A DNA stretch of 36,522 nucleotides from Caldilineaceae bacterium (GTDB lineage Bacteria; Chloroflexota; Anaerolineae; Caldilineales; Caldilineaceae), in the NCBI GenBank assembly GCA_026708085.1, contig JAPOVP010000003.1, forward strand, positions 1 to 36,522, in the 5' to 3' direction. Made by a program: the position numbers and the translations under genes. Positions 1 through 7,651 of the stretch are shown piece by piece. Numbering within the stretch: the stretch's first letter is position 1; every line of letters starts with the position of its first letter. Under the pieces are notes generated by a model. That model had not been told where the DNA came from. It worked only from the letters and a program-made list of their open reading frames with translations, and searched no databases.

Positions 1-234
1 AAAACCAGCCCTGTACCTGCCCTCGCACTCCCGTACGCGCCGACCCCTCCATCCCAGCCCCCAAACTCCGGTAGGGGCAGGCCTTGTGCCTGCCCGCGTC
101 CACCCTCAATCTCCGCTAAAACCAGCCCTGTACCTGCCCTCGCACTCCCGTACGCGCCGTCCCCTCCGTCCCAGCCCCCAAACTCCGGTAGGGGCAGGCC
201 TTGTGCCTGCCCGCGCACACCCTCAATCTCCGTT
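1..234. repeat. 117-bp tandem repeat, two copies
   Basis: Bases 1-117 recur almost unchanged from 118 to about 234; the word AAAACCAGCCCTGTACCTGC starts at 1 and again at 118. Each unit carries a hairpin-forming segment, GTAGGGGCAGGCCTTGTGCC followed by TGCCC (71-97 and 188-214), whose arms GGGCAGGC and GCCTGCCC flank CTTGT. Related hairpins occur near 6731 and 31161, so the tandem unit is built on a dispersed repeat. The first copy starts at the window edge, so the array may extend further left. No gene is visible here. Confidence 0.85.
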
Positions 235-369
235 AAGGCCTGCCCTCTGCCTTCCTCAAAGCGCGTTAACAACCCCAGCCGGCGCTGCCATGAATCTCCC
301 CTGCCAAACCGTTACCACCCCAAAACCGGACCGCCCCCCGTAATTCCAGGGCAAATGCATCGAAATCGG

Positions 370-378
370 TGATATAAT
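370..378 (+). promoter_or_regulatory. Extended -10 promoter-like motif at left end of element A
   Basis: TGATATAAT fits the extended -10 consensus (TGn plus TATAAT). The same nine bases occur at the matching place in copy B (6815-6823). No convincing -35 hexamer lies 17 bases upstream, which is tolerated by extended -10 promoters. If active, it would transcribe the whole element toward the SDR gene. Confidence 0.45.
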
Positions 379-585
379 GGAACTGTACCGAAATGCAAAA
401 ACCTTCGCCGAGAAAATATAACCGTCAAGCCAGACTCCCGCTGGCAGGAAATCGGCAGGCGAAGAAGGGCCCTTGGAATACTGTAGACTCCCGACAATAT
501 GTCTGCATTAACCTGGCAAAGACAGCGAGGAAACGTGTTCGAAGTCAAGCGCAAAGACCAAGACGAGGAAGACTTCCCGCTCTGA

Positions 586-620
586 CCCGACTTAACCCGA
601 CCTGAGCCGTCCAGACTCGA
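586..620 (+). repeat. Element A array 1: 10-bp direct repeats
   Basis: Units CCCGACTTAA, CCCGACCTGA, GCCGTCCAGA and a fourth degenerate unit start at 586, 596, 606 and 616, a period of exactly 10 bp. The equivalent array in copy B is at 7020-7059. A 10-bp period is about one helical turn and is not a multiple of three. Confidence 0.65.
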
Positions 621-765
621 CGCCCAGCCCCGCAGCGCCAGCTGACCGGCATGAGTCTGTCGAAATTGAGACTCTTTGAAAGATTGCCGGAACCGGGAAC
701 AGACTTCCGACACGGATAAAATGATGCAAAAGCGTAATGACAACAAGGACCGCATAAAAATTTCG

Positions 766-820
766 CCCGCTTTTACCCGACTTTTCCGCCATTTCCGCTT
801 TTTCCGCCATATTCCCGCCA
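766..820 (+). repeat. Element A array 2: 9-10-bp direct repeats
   Basis: Units beginning CCCG or CCGC followed by a T-rich tail start at 766, 776, 786, 795, 804 and 814. The first two are CCCGCTTTTA and CCCGACTTTT; later ones drift to CCGCCATTT and CCGCTTTTT. The equivalent array in copy B (7214-7273) keeps a strict 10-bp period. Confidence 0.6.
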
Positions 821-951
821 AAACACCTCCCGCCATATCACCGGACATACAACTCTTGTACATCTCTCATTTGATATCGTACGCGCCCACGCGCACCAGA
901 GAATCCCTGATCACAGACCATCGGACGATTCACATGAACTGGCTTTCAGAC

Positions 952-991
952 ATCACGCAAACTCTCGTAAACGCTCATAAACTCTCGTCCA
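952..991 (+). repeat. Element A array 3: 10-bp direct repeats
   Basis: Units ATCACGCAAA, CTCTCGTAAA, CGCTCATAAA and CTCTCGTCCA start at 952, 962, 972 and 982. Copy B carries five units of the same type at 7411-7460. The consensus (CTCTCGTAAA) differs from that of arrays 1 and 2, so two kinds of site are present. Confidence 0.65.
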
Positions 992-1147
992 ACTCACACA
1001 CGAGAAAGCCAGTGACCCATCATCAAGACAAACGGTCCGCGATGAATGAAATGCGCACATCAGCAACCAAGGCTTTCCTGCGCAGCACAACTTGTCCATT
1101 TTGCGCCGCATGGCTCTCAACCTCTTACGCAGACAGAAAAGCGCCCA

Positions 1148-1182
1148 AACCGGCATTTCTGCCAAACGTTACCGTGCCGGTT
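1148..1182 (+). other. Conserved stem-loop near right end of element A
   Basis: AACCGGCA (1148-1155) and TGCCGGTT (1175-1182) form a perfect 8-bp stem with a 19-base loop. Copy B keeps the same loop sequence apart from one change next to the stem and seven of the eight pairs (7617-7651). No T-run follows, so it is not an obvious intrinsic terminator. Confidence 0.55.
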
Positions 1183-1253
1183 GCAAAACTGACTATCTCT
1201 GGAAAGTTCAATCCCAATAAGATGCGATTGCCCTGCCCGTAATTCCCTCACGG

Positions 1254-1282
1254 TTGCCAAGCGAACATGACTACTGTAAACT
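1254..1282 (+). promoter_or_regulatory. Possible promoter for the SDR gene
   Basis: TTGCCA (1254-1259) is followed after 17 bases by TAAACT (1277-1282), a plausible but imperfect sigma-70-type pair 26 bases before the SDR start. It lies just outside the right end of element A. Confidence 0.3.
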
Positions 1283-1308
1283 GAAAGTTCATAGTGGAAG
1301 GAAGTAAG

Positions 1309-2076
1309 ATGCGGCTGAAGGACAAAGTCGCCATTGTTACCGGCGCCGGCCGCGGGCTCGGCCGTGCGATCGCCGGACAATTTGCTGAAGAGGGGGCGAC
1401 TGTAGTCATCGCCGAGCAGGACGCGGAATCCGGACCGCGTGTCCTGGCCGAGTTACAGAGTGCCGGCGCCACTGCCGTCTTTGTCAGGACCGATGTCTCC
1501 AGCCGCCCCGACGTAGAACGATTGGTAGGCGAGACCGTGCGGCGTTTTGGCCGCATTGACGTCCTCGTCAACAATGCCGCAGTCCTCGGCGAAAACGGCC
1601 ATTTCCTCGAGATTTCCCAGTCAGTCTGGGATCATGTGGTCGGCGTCAATCAGACCGCCGTCTTTATCTGTTCACAACTGGTGGGCCGTGTCATGGCCAG
1701 GGCCGGCAGGGGAAATATCATCAACATCTCCTCCATAAATGGCACCGTCCCTCTGCCCCGCTGCGCAGCCTATGTCGCTGCCAAGAGCGCCGTCGAGTCC
1801 TTGACCCGCATCGCAGCCACCGATCTGGCTCCCTACAATATCCGCGTTAACACCATCGCTCCAGGCCCCATTGAGAACCGCCCGCCGCACCTGACTTCAC
1901 CGCGCACGACCGAAGATACCCTGCTTGGTCGCAACGGCCTGCCGCACGAAATCGCGGCCGCAGCCGTCTTCTTGGCCTCCGAAGAGTCCAGTTTCATCAC
2001 CGGAGAACGCATCGCCGTCGATGGCGGCATGTTGGTCAACGGCTATCGAATCTACGACGTCGAGCGTCCTGCATAG
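1309..2076 (+). CDS. SDR-family NAD(P)-dependent oxidoreductase
   Basis: A classical short-chain dehydrogenase of 255 residues, the usual family length; the substrate cannot be read from sequence. The Rossmann motif TGAGRGLG is at residues 11-18, NNA at 88-90, the catalytic Ser in INISS near 141, and YVAAK supplies catalytic Tyr155 and Lys159. The acidic stretch AEQD near 35-38 after the second strand suggests NAD rather than NADP (inference). The ATG at 1309 is preferred over a GTG at 1294 because GGAAGGAAG sits just upstream of it. Element A ends 73 bases upstream. An 81-base gap separates it from the following lipoprotein gene; the shared strand suggests but does not prove an operon. Confidence 0.9.
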   Translation: MRLKDKVAIVTGAGRGLGRAIAGQFAEEGATVVIAEQDAESGPRVLAELQSAGATAVFVRTDVSSRPDVERLVGETVRRFGRIDVLVNNAAVLGENGHFLEISQSVWDHVVGVNQTAVFICSQLVGRVMARAGRGNIINISSINGTVPLPRCAAYVAAKSAVESLTRIAATDLAPYNIRVNTIAPGPIENRPPHLTSPRTTEDTLLGRNGLPHEIAAAAVFLASEESSFITGERIAVDGGMLVNGYRIYDVERPA

Positions 2077-2157
2077 CGCACCCTGCCTGCGCTACATAAA
2101 GAGGAAGCACCGTGGCTTGGCAGAAAACGTTGGAAAGACCGGGAGAACTTAGAGTAA

Positions 2158-3024
2158 GTGCGTACCGATAATCCGAGCTGTCTGTCCGTGAAACTGCGCC
2201 GCCTGATATCTTCCCTGATCATTCCGCTCGCGCTCCTCTCCGCCTGCTTTGGCCCGGATCTGCCCGGCGCGCCCCAAATGCCCAAGCTGCCCTCGCCCCG
2301 TTCGCTCCCCGGCGTCGATGAATTGCTGGACCAGCTTCCCGGCTTCGACCTCGATCTCCTGAAGGAGCTGGGCCTCCCCGACCTGAGCGACATCGCCGAT
2401 CTGCCGCTTCTAGTCGACCTCCCCAGCGTCGAGGTCGCAGACAACGCCATCGCCTTCGCCGGTCCAACTGAAATGCGTATCGAAATAGGTGAATTCATCC
2501 GCGGCACCGATATTCAACTGTCCGCGATCGTCGATGGCCGCGCCCAATTTCTCTTCTCCGGCCTGCGTGCAGAGCGTATCGCCGGCGACTCCCTCGACTT
2601 CGACGGCACCTGGCCAAACATCGGTGGCGTCAACTACTTGCTGCGGCTACGGGTCTATCGCGTGACCGAAGAGTATGTCCGCGCCGCCGGCGTTCATCGC
2701 CTCGTGATCGAGGGCATCCAACCCATTCATCAACCGGCCATGGCTCTGCAGGAGAACCTCCTCAAAGTGACCTATACCGGTTCGATCACCCCGGGCGACC
2801 AACTCAAAGGTACAACCTTCGGTTACGTCGGAAAATCAGAGCAGGGCGCCGAAATCAGCGGAATCCCTGCCGGCGATTTTCCCTTTCGCAAAACCGGTGA
2901 TAGTCTGCGATGGCAGGGCATGCTGCGGCCCGATCTGCCCAGCCAGTTCGACCTGCGCATCGTCCATTACGGAGAGAGTTCGGTCCAGGTGGCAGGGATC
3001 GTCTCCCTGCAACTTCCGGACTAA
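2158..3024 (+). CDS. Predicted lipoprotein of unknown function
   Basis: A 288-residue protein with a GTG start. A basic n-region (KLRR, residues 12-15) precedes a hydrophobic stretch ending in the lipobox LLSAC, so Cys30 should be lipidated and the protein anchored outside the membrane. A Pro/Leu/Asp-rich linker (about 31-85) leads to two regions that look like beta-sandwich domains, rich in alternating hydrophobic residues and Gly. I do not recognise a catalytic motif or a named family. It lies between the SDR gene and an SH3-like membrane protein on the same strand; the 109-base gap after it leaves co-transcription open. The lipid attachment is well supported; the function is not known. Confidence 0.75.
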   Translation: MRTDNPSCLSVKLRRLISSLIIPLALLSACFGPDLPGAPQMPKLPSPRSLPGVDELLDQLPGFDLDLLKELGLPDLSDIADLPLLVDLPSVEVADNAIAFAGPTEMRIEIGEFIRGTDIQLSAIVDGRAQFLFSGLRAERIAGDSLDFDGTWPNIGGVNYLLRLRVYRVTEEYVRAAGVHRLVIEGIQPIHQPAMALQENLLKVTYTGSITPGDQLKGTTFGYVGKSEQGAEISGIPAGDFPFRKTGDSLRWQGMLRPDLPSQFDLRIVHYGESSVQVAGIVSLQLPD

Positions 3025-3133
3025 ATTCTCTTGGTAGCCAACTTTTCGGCCGCACCCAGAACGACATGCAGCGAGGATTTTTCACAATAGGATTCTTTGG
3101 CCTGAGGCCCCGCGACGAAGCAAAGAGTAGAAG

Positions 3134-4012
3134 GTGGAAAGCGTAGAATACGACGGATTTGCTCCGGAGTATGAAGAGATGGTTGAGGCTGTGAGAAACC
3201 CCGGTACGTTGAGTGTGATCCGAAGATTCAGACCACACGCCGACCTCCAGGGAATTCGCGCCGACTATTACAATCTTACCGACCTCCAAGGCCAGCCCTT
3301 GGCCGGACTCCTCGTGCTGATGGACCGGCGCGGACGGCCCGTGCGCGCCGAAATCCATATGAACAACAACACGGCCGACGCTCTTTACGAAATTGCCCTG
3401 CGCCAAAGTCTCCGCCTTATCGAAGACCGCTATAGAAGTGAAAGGCCCATTCGTCTTTACCCTCTGCGCATGCAGCTCAATAGCGACCCGCTTTCCGTCC
3501 AGCCCAGGGGTAGCGCCCAAAGCGCAGCCATCGCGCCCGCCCCCGCGTCGAGCAACCCTCTGCTCCTGGTCGGTGCTGTGCTCCTCGCAATCTCCGCGCT
3601 CTTCAGCGGCTGGTTCCTGAACGAATGGCTCACAGGAGAACTGACCCAGTCCAGCTCCCCTGCAACACTTTCTGCCGGATCCTCCTCTTCGGCTGCCGGA
3701 CAAAATGTCCTCATCGTCGAAACCAACGGGCTGCCTCCCAGCCGCAACGCAATCCCCATGAATGTGGGCGATCGTATCCGTCTCCTGCCCGAGTACAAGA
3801 TCTCACTCCGCACCGAAGCCGGGGCCCAGGCCGGCGTCATCGTTACCCACCTGCAAGACGCCGATCCCATGACGATTCTCAACGGCCCCATCTGGCTCGA
3901 AGGCAACACCGATACCATCGTCTGGTGGTATGTGCGCGTCGACAGCGGCGCTGAAGGCTGGGTGCCGGCCAATACAAGTGAACTGACACTCCTGGAACCT
4001 TTCTCCCAATAA
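3134..4012 (+). CDS. Single-pass membrane protein with C-terminal SH3-like domain
   Basis: 292 residues with a GTG start; an ATG at 3179 is an alternative. The N-terminal ~120 residues look like a soluble alpha/beta domain with no recognised motif. A Pro/Ala/Ser linker leads to one transmembrane helix at about 142-162. The external part begins with a Ser/Ala-rich spacer (172-190) and ends in a bacterial SH3-like module (about 205-285), recognised by YVRVDSGAEGWVPANTSEL near the end. Such modules often bind cell-wall or surface peptides, which is family knowledge. Topology is inferred as N-terminus inside. Twenty-six bases separate it from the sulfatase-like gene, so they are probably co-transcribed. 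Confidence 0.75.
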   Translation: MESVEYDGFAPEYEEMVEAVRNPGTLSVIRRFRPHADLQGIRADYYNLTDLQGQPLAGLLVLMDRRGRPVRAEIHMNNNTADALYEIALRQSLRLIEDRYRSERPIRLYPLRMQLNSDPLSVQPRGSAQSAAIAPAPASSNPLLLVGAVLLAISALFSGWFLNEWLTGELTQSSSPATLSAGSSSSAAGQNVLIVETNGLPPSRNAIPMNVGDRIRLLPEYKISLRTEAGAQAGVIVTHLQDADPMTILNGPIWLEGNTDTIVWWYVRVDSGAEGWVPANTSELTLLEPFSQ

Positions 4013-4038
4013 ACAAGGCCTTTCTGGCAACGCCGCTT

Positions 4039-5484
4039 ATGTCCGAAAACCAGCAAACGCAACCCAACGTGATCGTAGTCGTCGCCGATACTTTGCGCAC
4101 AGCCTTTCTCGGCTGCTACGGCAACGACTGGATACACACGCCTTCAATCGACCGCTTTGCCCAACAAAGCGTCCGCTTTACACGTGCCCATCCCGAATGT
4201 CTCCCCACCATCCCCACCAGGCGCACGCTGCATAGCGGCCGCCGCGCCTTCCCCTTCAACGACTACCGGCCCGTCCCCTGGGACAACGTCTACCTGCCCG
4301 GCTGGCAGCCAATGAACGCCGGCGAAAGCACAGTCGCCGAAACCCTGCAGCAGGCCGGCTACCATACCGGCTTTGTCGCCGACGTGCCCCACTATTTCGT
4401 GCCCGGCATGAATTTTACCCGCGGCTTCCAGCAATGGGAGTTCGTCCGCGGCCAGGCCGAAGACCGCTGGCATGCCGTCGCCGACGCCGACCCTGCCCTG
4501 CTCGACCGTTATCGCGCCGGCGCCGCCGACCGGATCGCCGCGCATCTGGTCAACGTGCGACCCCAGCTCCCGGAAGAAGAGTGGCCCACCGCCCGCACCT
4601 TCCAATGGGCCATCGACTTTCTGCGCGCTAACCACCCGCCCGGCCGCAACAGGGACACCTCCCCTTTCTATCTTTACGTTGACAGCTTTACCCCCCACGA
4701 AACATGGGAAGCCCCCCTCCACTACTATGACCTCTACGGCACTCGCTCCCAGCGCGAACCAATCTGCCTGACCGCCGCCTACGGGCCTTTCGCCGACCAG
4801 TACGACGACCGCATCCCCAGCATCCGCGCCAACTACGCCGGGCTCGTCACCATGGTCGATACCTGGTTCGGCCGTCTGCTGAAGACCGTCGACCAGCTCG
4901 GACTGCGGAACAACACACTGATCTTCTTCTTCAGCGATCACGGCACCAATTTCGGCGATAACCCCGATGGGATCATGGGCAAGCCCGCCGACTACATGTA
5001 CCCCGGCACCATGAACATCCCCCTGCTCATGCGCCATCCCGCCGGCCTCGGAGCAGGCTGGGTACGCGACGAATTTGTCTACACCTTGGACGTGCCCGCC
5101 ACAATCCTTGCCGCCACCCGCCAGCAGTCAGCCGACCCCGTTGAAGGCCGGAGCCTTCTGCCCCTGCTCGATGATGGCGGCGAATTCGCCCGCCGCGAAT
5201 ACCTTACTTGCCGCTATAGCAACGCCGTCTGGTACCGCGATGACCGCAACTGGTTCTTCGACTCAATCGACTGGCAGACGCCGTCCAACGAGCGGCAGCC
5301 AGTCACGCGCCTGTTCGATCTCGAGACCGACCCCGACTGCCGCCTGAACATCGCCGGGAACAGCCCGCAGCGCGTCGCTCTGGCACGCCAACGAATCCTC
5401 GCCGACGCCGGTGGTCATCTCAACTACTATGAGCGTCAGGATTCCACCGACGCTCTCGGGCGTCCGTTGTTTTCCAGCAGGTAG
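4039..5484 (+). CDS. Sulfatase / alkaline-phosphatase-superfamily hydrolase
   Basis: 481 residues, typical of sulfatases. The N-terminal metal site is VVADTLR with Asp17; the C-terminal metal pair is in FFFSDHGTNFG (Asp300, His301), with a conserved Lys in GIMGKP (315) and His220 in TPHETW. The nucleophile region is the oddity. Aligning on the downstream L-x-S/T-G-R (residues 64-68) places TIPTR (57-61) over the usual C/S-x-P-S-R, so Thr57 replaces the Cys or Ser that becomes formylglycine. Cys54 lies three residues too early. The enzyme may therefore be a phosphodiesterase or phosphatase rather than a sulfatase, since some members of this superfamily use Thr. There is no signal peptide, so it is probably cytoplasmic. 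Its stop is 74 bases before the Ldh2-family gene. Confidence 0.85.
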   Translation: MSENQQTQPNVIVVVADTLRTAFLGCYGNDWIHTPSIDRFAQQSVRFTRAHPECLPTIPTRRTLHSGRRAFPFNDYRPVPWDNVYLPGWQPMNAGESTVAETLQQAGYHTGFVADVPHYFVPGMNFTRGFQQWEFVRGQAEDRWHAVADADPALLDRYRAGAADRIAAHLVNVRPQLPEEEWPTARTFQWAIDFLRANHPPGRNRDTSPFYLYVDSFTPHETWEAPLHYYDLYGTRSQREPICLTAAYGPFADQYDDRIPSIRANYAGLVTMVDTWFGRLLKTVDQLGLRNNTLIFFFSDHGTNFGDNPDGIMGKPADYMYPGTMNIPLLMRHPAGLGAGWVRDEFVYTLDVPATILAATRQQSADPVEGRSLLPLLDDGGEFARREYLTCRYSNAVWYRDDRNWFFDSIDWQTPSNERQPVTRLFDLETDPDCRLNIAGNSPQRVALARQRILADAGGHLNYYERQDSTDALGRPLFSSR

Positions 5485-5557
5485 CTTTCGAACTGCCCTT
5501 GGCCGGTGTACTACGGCTGTACCGCCTACCCGGCCGCACCCAACTGGAGTCTTTTAC

Positions 5558-6610
5558 ATGCCCAAGGTCGCTGCCGATCGACTCGAACGGATCGCACGAC
5601 GGCTCATGCATGCCGCCGGCGCCTCCTCCGCAGAAGCCGACACCATCTCGCGCCACCTGATTGCCGCCAATCTGGCCGGCCACGACTCGCACGGTGTCAT
5701 CCATGTACCCGGCTACATCGCCTCAATCCAGAAGGGCCACTTTCAGCCCGGAGCCCCCTTCACCATCACCCAGGAGAGTCGCGCCACAACCGTCGTGGAC
5801 GGAAACTGGGGCTTTGGATTCACCGTGTCCGAACGCGCCATGCAGCTGACAATCGACAAAGCGCGCCGCGAAAACGTCGCCGCCGCCACTGTCGTGCGCC
5901 AGGGCCACGTCGGACGCCTGACCGACTATCCCCTGATGGCAGCCGAAGCCGGCATGATCGGGCTGATGACCGCCGATTCCGGCCGCGGCCCCAAGAGCGT
6001 TGCACCCTTCGGCGGACGCGAACCTCGCCTCGGTACCAACCCAATCTGTATTGCCGTCCCTTCCAACCTCGACGGCCCCTTCTGCATAGACATCGCAACC
6101 TCTGCCGTCGCCGGCGGCAAACTGGGCGTCGCCATCCAGCGCGGTCAGTCAATTCCCACCGGCTGGGTGATCGACAGCGAAGGCCGCGCCTCCACCGACC
6201 CTGCCGCCGCCAGCAACGGCGGCGCCATGCTGCCCCTGGGCGGTTCGGAAGGCCACAAAGGCTACGGCCTTTCTTCCATGGTCGAAATCCTTTCGGGGCT
6301 GCTCACCGGCCTGGGGTTCGGGATCGAACCCACCGGCCGCCACAACGACGGCTGCTTCATGGCCGTCTTCCAGGTCGACGCCTTCCGCCCTCTGGAAGAG
6401 TTCAAACAGGAAGTAACCGAATTCGCCCAATACTTGACCGCAACACCGCCTGCCGAGGGCGTCGAACGCGTCTACTACCCCGGCGAACTCGAATACCTGC
6501 GGACCCAGAAAGGTCGCGAGGTTGGCATCTACGTAGAAGAGAAGACTTGGCAGAGGCTTGCCGAGCTGGCCGGCGAACTTGGCGTCGACGAGGACTTTTC
6601 TTCTGACTAA
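5558..6610 (+). CDS. Ldh2/malate-type NAD(P)-dependent dehydrogenase
   Basis: 350 residues, matching the malate/L-lactate/ureidoglycolate dehydrogenase (Ldh2) family, which oxidises 2-hydroxy acids and has a fold unrelated to classical LDH. GHDSHGV (41-47) is the family His motif; LGTNPICIAVP (around 160) and the Gly-rich GGSEGHKGYGLS segment near 227-238 fit the cofactor-binding region. The ATG at 5558 is chosen because CTGGAG lies upstream and the family N-terminus starts here; the frame is open further left only as an overlap with the sulfatase-like gene. It is the last gene before the second copy of the long element. The substrate cannot be assigned. Confidence 0.9.
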   Translation: MPKVAADRLERIARRLMHAAGASSAEADTISRHLIAANLAGHDSHGVIHVPGYIASIQKGHFQPGAPFTITQESRATTVVDGNWGFGFTVSERAMQLTIDKARRENVAAATVVRQGHVGRLTDYPLMAAEAGMIGLMTADSGRGPKSVAPFGGREPRLGTNPICIAVPSNLDGPFCIDIATSAVAGGKLGVAIQRGQSIPTGWVIDSEGRASTDPAAASNGGAMLPLGGSEGHKGYGLSSMVEILSGLLTGLGFGIEPTGRHNDGCFMAVFQVDAFRPLEEFKQEVTEFAQYLTATPPAEGVERVYYPGELEYLRTQKGREVGIYVEEKTWQRLAELAGELGVDEDFSSD

Positions 6611-6730
6611 ATGGCCGGTAACCAATTCCGCCTCTGCTGTAAACTGCGAACTGCCCCGTGCAGACCTTGTCTTTGGGTCACCGGGACTGACAGACCGCCC
6701 AGCCCGGCTCCTGCCCCTCCGCCAGCACCC

Positions 6731-6757
6731 GTAGGGGCACCCCTTGTGGATGCCCTC
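6731..6757. repeat. Dispersed hairpin repeat
   Basis: GTAGGGGCACCCCTTGTGGA continuing TGCCCTC is a variant of the hairpins at 71-97, 188-214 and 31161-31187. The stem bases differ, but the GGGCA...TGCCC complementarity and the central CTTGT are kept. It stands 30 bases left of element B, as the related hairpins stand left of element A. Nothing else is seen between 6611 and 6786. Confidence 0.6.
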
Positions 6758-6814
6758 GTACTCACTTCCATTTTGGGCTGCACATGAATTGCAGCGCAAT
6801 CGCATCAAAAACAG

Positions 6815-6823
6815 TGATATAAT
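6815..6823 (+). promoter_or_regulatory. Extended -10 promoter-like motif at left end of element B
   Basis: TGATATAAT is identical to 370-378 in copy A. Conservation of a perfect extended -10 in otherwise diverged flanks suggests it is functional (inference). No good -35 hexamer is visible. Confidence 0.45.
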
Positions 6824-7019
6824 AACCCTGTGACAAAATGCGAATAGGCACTGCTGAGAGTGTACTGTCATGAAGCCATGACGCCCGCTAGCTGGGAATC
6901 TGAAGCCGAAGCAGGGCCCGCACAAGACTGTCAGCTGCCCAGTACCCAACGAAAACAGCGAGGATTCGTGCTCGAAGTCATGCGCAAAAGACCATAACCA
7001 GGAAAACTGCCCGCTCCGA

Positions 7020-7059
7020 CCCGACTTTTCACGACCTGACCCGACTTTACCCGACCACC
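7020..7059 (+). repeat. Element B array 1: 10-bp direct repeats
   Basis: CCCGACTTTT, CACGACCTGA, CCCGACTTTA and CCCGACCACC start at 7020, 7030, 7040 and 7050. The period is exactly 10 bp, matching array 1 of copy A. Confidence 0.7.
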
Positions 7060-7213
7060 TGCCCCCAGCGCCAGCTAACCGGCATGAGTCTGTCGTCTGT
7101 TGGAGTGGTGGAAGAGCATCGTAGAGAACTTAACAAAACCGGGAACAGGCTTCAGACACGCAAAAACTGATGCAAAAGCGTAACGACAACAAGAACCAGT
7201 GAAAAAAATAACG

Positions 7214-7273
7214 CCCGACTTTACCCGACTTAAGCCGACTTTACCCGACATGACCCGACAAGACCCGACATTT
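7214..7273 (+). repeat. Element B array 2: six 10-bp direct repeats
   Basis: Units start at 7214, 7224, 7234, 7244, 7254 and 7264: CCCGACTTTA, CCCGACTTAA, GCCGACTTTA, CCCGACATGA, CCCGACAAGA, CCCGACATTT. This is the clearest array in the window. It shares its consensus with array 1, so the element carries at least ten copies of this site. Confidence 0.75.
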
Positions 7274-7410
7274 GACGCCGACTGTGTCCCACCATTTCAC
7301 TACACGCACAACTCTTGTACATTTTTCGTTTGACTTCGTACGCGCCCACGCGCACCGACGAATCCTTCATCACAGGCCATCGAACAAATTTCATGTATTG
7401 TAGTAAAGAC

Positions 7411-7460
7411 ATCTCGCAAACTCTCGCAAACTCTCGTTAACTCTCGTAAACGCTCGTCCG
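7411..7460 (+). repeat. Element B array 3: five 10-bp direct repeats
   Basis: ATCTCGCAAA, CTCTCGCAAA, CTCTCGTTAA, CTCTCGTAAA and CGCTCGTCCG start at 7411, 7421, 7431, 7441 and 7451. Copy A has four units at the same relative place, so unit number varies between copies while the 10-bp period does not. Confidence 0.75.
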
Positions 7461-7616
7461 ACACACAGACGAGAAAGCCAGTGATCCGCCTACAAGACAG
7501 ACGCTCCACGATGAACGGAATGCACGCATCAGCACCCAAGGCTTTCATGCGCAGCACGACTTGACCATTTTGCGTCGTACACCTCTCAACCTCTTAAGCA
7601 GGCAGAAGAGCCCCCA

Positions 7617-7651
7617 AACCGGCATTTCTGCCAAACGTTACCGCGCCGGTT
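7617..7651 (+). other. Conserved stem-loop near right end of element B
   Basis: AACCGGC (7617-7623) pairs with GCCGGTT (7645-7651). The loop text CATTTCTGCCAAACGTTACC is nearly the same as in copy A. It is followed by the conserved CCAATAACATGCGATTGCCC run that closes the element. Confidence 0.5.

Larger units (their letters stand above)
341..1235 (+). repeat. Long non-coding repeated element, copy A
   Basis: This ~895-bp block aligns along its whole length, in the same orientation, with 6787-7704. Shared islands include an extended -10 (370-378), CCGGCATGAGTCTGTCG near 646, GATGCAAAAGCGTAA near 723, ACAACTCTTGTACAT near 849, CGTACGCGCCCACGCGCAC near 878 and AAACCGGCATTTCTGCCAAA near 1147. 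By eye the last ~190 bases are roughly 85% identical; the left part is more diverged with small indels. Three arrays of 10-bp direct repeats lie inside. Open frames in this copy are interrupted in copy B, so it does not look coding. It ends 73 bases before the SDR start codon. Its nature (mobile element, regulatory leader or structured RNA) is unknown. Confidence 0.8.

Noticed and set aside
312..863. 183-codon minus-strand frame in the left gene-free region
   Set aside because: It crosses the edge of element A, has no counterpart in element B and resembles no protein I know.
676..1242. 188-codon open frame in element A
   Set aside because: The aligned frame in element B has an in-frame TGA near 7562 and indels; composition and the 10-bp repeats do not look coding.
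4198..4212. Cys54 of the sulfatase-like protein as the formylglycine residue
   Set aside because: It would put the downstream Leu-x-Ser-Gly-Arg three residues too far and lose the motif Arg; Thr57 fits better.
7214..7460. CRISPR array
   Set aside because: Units are only 10 bp with no spacers of 30 or more bases and no cas genes in the window.
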